From Psilocybe azurescens (taxonomy: Eukaryota; Basidiomycota; Agaricomycetes; Agaricales; Agrocybaceae), in assembly GCA_023853785.1 (NCBI GenBank), contig JAJIRX010000195.1, positions 62,001 through 126,000 on the forward strand: DNA of 64,000 nt, in the 5' to 3' direction. The notes under the pieces are model-generated. The model worked only from the letters and a program-made list of their open reading frames with translations. It did no database searches and had not been told where the DNA came from. Each line of letters opens with the position of its first letter. Positions within the stretch are counted from its first letter, which is position 1. The translations under genes and the position numbers were made by a program. Below, one piece after another: positions 59,584-64,000 of this stretch.

Positions 59584-61840
59584 TCAATCCTCATCCTCTT
59601 CATTTTCATCTTCACCCTCCTCATCCTCATCCTCACCCTCTTCATCGTCACTTTCAGTCTCCTGCCAACCTATTGCTAACATGAGCTCCATCATATCATC
59701 TTGGTACTCGCAGCGAGAGGCGTCGATGTCGTATTGGCCACTGTCGAAGTCAATTATGAAAACCTTGTCTTCTTTATTGATCATCAGGTTGTCAATTCTT
59801 AGATCTTGATGAGTTATGTTGGCGCTATGTATGCCTTCTAGCGCCTTTAAAAACGCGTCACTATTAAGCAACCGGGTCAGACACCGACGCATGATGGAAC
59901 AAAGATGTCTATACCGTTCTTCCTCTGTGGTCTTAACCGAGCCTTCGTCATCAATCTCTAGGCCTTTCTGAATGGCCCGTTGTCGAAGGGACATCCCAGC
60001 ATCGTCCATGATCATAATCATCGCACCTGTTTCCATGTCGTGAAACAAACCGTGCACACTAACGACACCATAGGTCACTTCTGCTTCGGCTAGCCGTTTG
60101 TAGAGTTCGTATTCTTGAATTATCTGTTCTTTCTTACGACCGATCGCAAGCTTGAGGATCAAATTATGTTTATACCTTGCCCCGGAGTCCATTTCAATCT
60201 CAACGGTAACTCGGTAGATAATGCCCATTGCCCCATGCCCGATGTAGTCCTGATGTGCGGTCACAGAAATGTAGCTCTCCGGTGGGTACGCCGGTTTGCG
60301 TTTAAAATCGTAGGACTGAAAGTTGAAAGGTCTCGAAACGCACGATGGTTCCATGCGTCGGAAGGAGGAAGGCGCAAGTGACCGGAGAGTTCCGTAATTG
60401 AGGTATAAGATTACTAGATCCCGTTTTGCTAACTCGTCATTGAAGGCCTGAAAGGAGTTGGGCCTTAGTGTTAGGTGGGGAAATAAAGACCACGACGAAC
60501 TCTTTTATCAATTTCGTGAGAGGTCAGTTCCAGCTCGGGATTTAATTTCCGTCGTTTCCTTCGGGTCGCCTTGTCCTTCATACTGTTATAGTGAATGGGT
60601 TCTGCTGAGGGCGCCTTACTTCGCTTCAGAGGACGTGCATGCGGGACTTCCGGCTGATTCAGTATAGCCAAGCGATCTTTTACTGCAGCCAGGACAAGAC
60701 CGAGATGCATTTGACCGTAACCAGGATCCGTCCACCGAGCAGGATCGATTACGTCTGATAGAAAGAGAGTCTGGCTTTCGCGATGTCGGATGCCAATTCT
60801 CTCTAGTCTGCCGCAACTAAACACCATAAATGTGACGTCTTTCTCCACTGCTCTGACCCACGCCTAAGGAAATAGTTACGATCGAATTGTAAATGCCAAT
60901 TGTTTAGAGCTTGCCTTCTGTATATTATGATGGACGTTCATCCTATATTGTGATTCACGGCCTTGCGTGCTTCGCAGTGGAGCCACTAGCTTACGCTTTT
61001 TAATGGCTACTTTCACCGACGTCACTGCTTTCCGAGAAGGAGACACAAGAGTACCAGGAGCCGCAATATCTAGGGAAGGAAACAAGGATTTGATGATAGG
61101 CGAGTCTAGTGGTCGGGATGACTCCGGTAAGCTAGGAGCGCCTGTGACTGTCGGAATCTCCCATTTGAATTGTGCGCAGGGGCCCATCTTCTCCAGTAAG
61201 GCTTCCGCCTTTTTGCTTTGATGTAAAATTCATAATTAAAAATTCCTGAAAGATCTCTAAGTTTGTTAATCGCTGGAATGACCCAATTTTCCAGTGTCTG
61301 ACGAGTTTCAAGTGGAATATCGTAATCTCTATCCCCGCTTTCTGTCTGCGTGGGTTTGACAATGGCGGTGTCGCCCGAACGGTAGAAGGCACGGTCAATG
61401 TTCATGGACCAATCCCTACGCGATGCTATGAAAGAAAACCAAACTGGGTCATCTGGGTGAAAAAGTAATTTTGAGGCATACGCGTTGCATAGGCCACCAA
61501 TACGCTCGAAATGATATTCTGCCACATCTTCGGAACTTGTGCCAGAGATTGGATAACTTCCCCACCAATCCCAATATTCGGCATTTGCAATGAAAGAGTG
61601 ACCTGCAGTAGTAAACTCCCTGATTGCGCCCTCGCAGATTTTGCCGAGCTCCTTTGGAATCCATGGGGCTCGTCTGATGCTCTTTAGCTGCAGAGTTGAA
61701 GCAATGTGTCGGTCGAAGAAGATGAGAGGATTGTTAGGATTTGGAACATTGGGACCCTCTGGAAGACGTTCCTCGGTCTCATAGTTGATATTCAGGAACT
61801 TCCGGAGCAGAGGTGCAAAGGGATCAGTGTCTGGAATCAT
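59584..61840 (-). CDS. type I two-domain kinase-like protein, copy C
   Basis: Same architecture as copy A. The start at 61840 reads MIPDTDPFAPLLRKFLNINY, then LIFFDRHIASTLQLKSIRRA and IFNYEFYIKAK. Exon 2 (about 60863-60504) contains VTFMVFSCGRLERIGIRH and KDKATRRKRRKLNPE. The kinase exon gives IGHGAMGIIYRVTVEIE (Gly-rich loop), LILKLAIGRKK (Lys), IIQEYELYKRL (Glu), HDMETGAMIMIMDDAGMSL (hinge), HQDLRIDNLMI (catalytic loop) and IIDFDSG (metal site). The tail is almost pure Glu/Asp and ends at TGA 59584-59586. The donor GTTCGT after exon 2 is in phase here, unlike copy A. Exon 1 changes frame at the T5 run 61210-61214 (plus strand), one base short. Apart from that the gene seems complete. It is head-to-head with the type II gene at 63209. 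Confidence 0.72.
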
Positions 61841-63208
61841 GGTTCGGCACTGTGACCGTTATGAAAGGTATGAAAGGTATCTTGACAAATTGCGATGAAG
61901 ATCAGAGTGAACCAGTACAACAGAAATAAAAGGCAAGCAATGGGTGGATTGAGTTCCCCTCCAGGTATAGTCGAAAGTAATGAGCTCTCTCCGGTGCGAA
62001 GGTATGGAGTGAACACTGATCAAATGTTGAACCGTGAACTTAAAACTCATTCGCTACCAAAATCAACATACCACGTGATTGGACGTCTCATTTTCTAATT
62101 TTAGCTTGTCTGTTTACATCGTACGAGACGACTGTCCGGAGTACACGCCCGCTCACCACTGTGACAGTGAGTGACACTCTTGCTCACTGTCCTCAATGAC
62201 ACCCATGACCTCTGAGGCTCTCTGACCATGAGTTGTATTTCAGCATTCTGAGACATGACTTCCAAGTCCCAGATCTGTACTTTGTAGCTACATCAAAATA
62301 TATCATGTAGGCTACATGATATATTTACCGGTGAGAGTTTACCATGCAATCATTAGTATGACTCCGTATTCATTTTGGGAGATTCGTCTTTTGCTAAGTA
62401 CAGTGCCTTGCATAACCGTTTGCACAGTGATGTAGCCAAAAACGTGTTTGCATTTGTATGGTCCGTTACGCACCTGCCAAAATTGTCACAGATCTGCCAT
62501 CGGAAGTATCAAAGGACTCGGAATCGAGTACCCTCACGTCACGGTGCGGCAAATAAGTACAAACACGAACTCGCAGCGGTTGTGCAAACGGTTATGCAAC
62601 GCACTGTAATACGCACCGGCTGGGACTATGTTAGCCGAAAGATCTCGAAGATGCCTGTCAGTAAGCCATCATTTACCAGGAAGACAGCTCGTGTGACATT
62701 TGTCCTTGTCAGGTCAGCAACACGCACCGACAATAAATTTTGAGGCTACTGTTGGAGCATGGGCGCTACTGAAAGTACCTGTCAGTGCTTTTTTTATAAT
62801 TAAGTTGTCTATCAAGAAAGCCAGTAAAACGAAATCTCTTCATTGACTTCCTCCACTTGTGGTTCGCCTACATCCTTTTGTAGTCGATTTGTTTGCTGAG
62901 TTACCAATGACAGGTCATTTCGTATATGTATCCGAGTCCCGACAACTCTGTGGGATCTTTTTTTCTCCAAAGGGGGTTGCATTTGAAGGTACTTCTATAA
63001 CCATCGGTCCGTACACGTTGTAGAAGTCATGTCCTAAGCTTCTTTTGTGAGATATACTGTACATTTGCGATACAGGGCTGGGACCAGAAAAACCCACCGA
63101 TCTCACGAATGCTAGTGGCCAGTCTTTAGAGTATATATAGAGGAGATTCAATGCTGATCGGTAGAACCGAATACTGCCTGTACCTTTCTGTTTCTTGACT
63201 GGCAATAG
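61841..63208. promoter_or_regulatory. shared divergent upstream region of the second pair
   Basis: Equivalent of 46181-47667. CATACCACGTGATT recurs here with CACGTG at 62072-62077. The type II blocks also recur: TATCCGAGTCCCGACAA near 62928, ATCGGTCCG and CGTTG, AGAAGTC at 63003-63028, TCTCACGAATG at 63101-63111, and TATATA at 63132-63137, 72 bp before the ATG. The middle (62160-62880) differs from the first pair; a 122-codon frame at 62375-62743 is unassigned. Confidence 0.55.
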
Positions 63209-64000
63209 ATGGCCGACACATCAACGAAAAAGTCACTTTCAAATCATCCTCCTTCACTCATAAGGCTCGTGATAACAGACGGAGTTTCAATGACAACAAA
63301 GATGAGGACAGAGACGAAGTCGAGGAAGGAGACGAAGTCGAGGAAGGAGACGAAGTCGAGGAAGGAGACGAAGTCGAGGAAGGAGACGAAGACGAAGACG
63401 ATGAGCATGCGCAATCACAGCCTTTATCGTCGACTCACTACGTCCCCCCCTCGAATAAAATTGGAGAGATTCTTAGACTCGCCTCTTGAACCTTTTGAAG
63501 CTGCGAAACAGGCATCACAATCGACGGCATCACGAAAACCTCGCTTTTTGATCTGCATCTTCACCATGACCTGCAATTACGCAAAATTGTTGTGGTAGAG
63601 AATCTTCCTGAAACGGTTGCCTCTATCTGCAATAATTTCTTTTCGACACATCTTTTTCATATGAAAACCAAGAGCAAATTTCCATTCAGGAAATCAAAGC
63701 CTGAAGATGGAGCAGGCGGTCTAATGAACGAAAACACTCTGGAATTCGCATACAGAAACAGATTTGGGAACCCTCTTACCACTGTGACGTCAACCTTGAT
63801 TTTCCAGCGCCCGGCCTGGGAGAGAATCTTCGAGTTCACCCTCTTTCCAAGGGAGAAACAACAGGGAAAGAGCTACGCTACTCCTGATGGATTCCTATGT
63901 GTCACAGCCGAGAATCCGCCTGATAACCCATTCAAAACAATACAGAACCTCACAGAGGACGAGCAAGCGGACATCAAAACAATCGTTAAACACAATCTAC
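63209..64000 (+). CDS. type II kinase-like protein, second pair (cut by window end)
   Basis: Homologue of 47668-50116, starting at the same context (GGCAATAGATGGCC against GGCAACAGATGGCC). An acidic region made of four perfect 18-nt repeats follows the start. Next come LEPFEAAKQASQSTASRKPR, LHHDLQLRKIVVVE, FPFRKSKPEDGAGG, FQRPAWERIFEFTLFPRE and TPDGFLCVTAE, where PD is again kept. The window ends before the E-x-K and the kinase-like part. The frame changes three times at homopolymers: A5 63227-63231 and T5 63545-63549 are one short, and C7 63444-63450 is one long, compared with the first pair. Whether this copy is functional cannot be told from this piece. Confidence 0.65.
63313..63384 (+). 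repeat. four tandem 18-nt coding repeats
   Basis: GACGAAGTCGAGGAAGGA occurs four times without a mismatch, inside the acidic region of the second type II gene, where it codes for DEVEEG in the acidic frame. The first pair has a shorter GAC/GAG run at the same place (near 47755-47780), so length varies between copies. Confidence 0.9.

Noticed and set aside
59423..59809. Ser-rich plus-strand frame
   Set aside because: It is the complement of the Glu/Asp tail of kinase-like copy C; the Ser runs come from TCC/TCA codons opposite GAG/GAT.

Overview
The window is nuclear DNA of a filamentous fungus, almost certainly a mushroom-forming basidiomycete (Agaricomycetes). Most genes are split by many 45-70 nt GT-AG introns. 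The families include two DUF6534 membrane proteins, a GH7 cellobiohydrolase, an URC4-type DUF1688 protein, a DUF6698-like gene and secreted histidine-phosphatase-like proteins, a set typical of that class.

Layout. 1-2.4 kb: tail of a single-pass membrane protein. 2.6-6.3 kb (-): CSE1/exportin-2. 8.2-8.4 kb (-): a tiny Cys-rich protein. 9.7-10.7 kb (-): HIS2 histidinol-phosphatase. 11-13.1 kb (-): a monocarboxylate-type MFS transporter. 16.6-18.1 kb (+): a GH7 cellobiohydrolase behind a 3.5 kb gene-free stretch. 18.6-22.7 kb: a Spo7-like protein, an unassigned gene, a four-helix membrane protein and a secreted histidine-phosphatase-like protein. 24.1-26.1 kb (-): a membrane-anchored aspartic protease. 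28.6-33.4 kb (-): two DUF6534 genes. 33.8-34.8 kb: a TIR transposon with an 8-bp target duplication. 35-43.3 kb: a CorA-like channel, an amidase, a second histidine-phosphatase-like gene and URC4. 50.7-55.3 kb: a DUF6698-like gene and a GPH-type sugar transporter. 55.7-56.4 kb: a solo LTR with 5-bp target duplication.

The most unusual part is 43.9-64 kb. A pair of divergently transcribed, distantly related genes occurs twice (43914-46180 minus with 47668-50116 plus; 59584-61840 minus with 63209 to the window end plus). A third, deleted minus-strand copy (about 57.0-58.8 kb) abuts a fragment of an AP-1 mu adaptin gene. Minus-strand members (type I) end in a kinase-like domain with a complete catalytic set. 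Plus-strand members (type II) end in a degenerate kinase domain, at least where it is visible. Both have an upstream region in which type II shows a possible PD-(D/E)XK nuclease signature. Shared upstream sequence blocks indicate that the whole unit was duplicated.

Many genes are interrupted by single-base gains or losses in short homopolymers, including the essential CSE1. Much of the apparent disruption is therefore probably assembly error rather than decay. Exon boundaries were deduced by eye from splice signals and family resemblance; no alignment or search was run.
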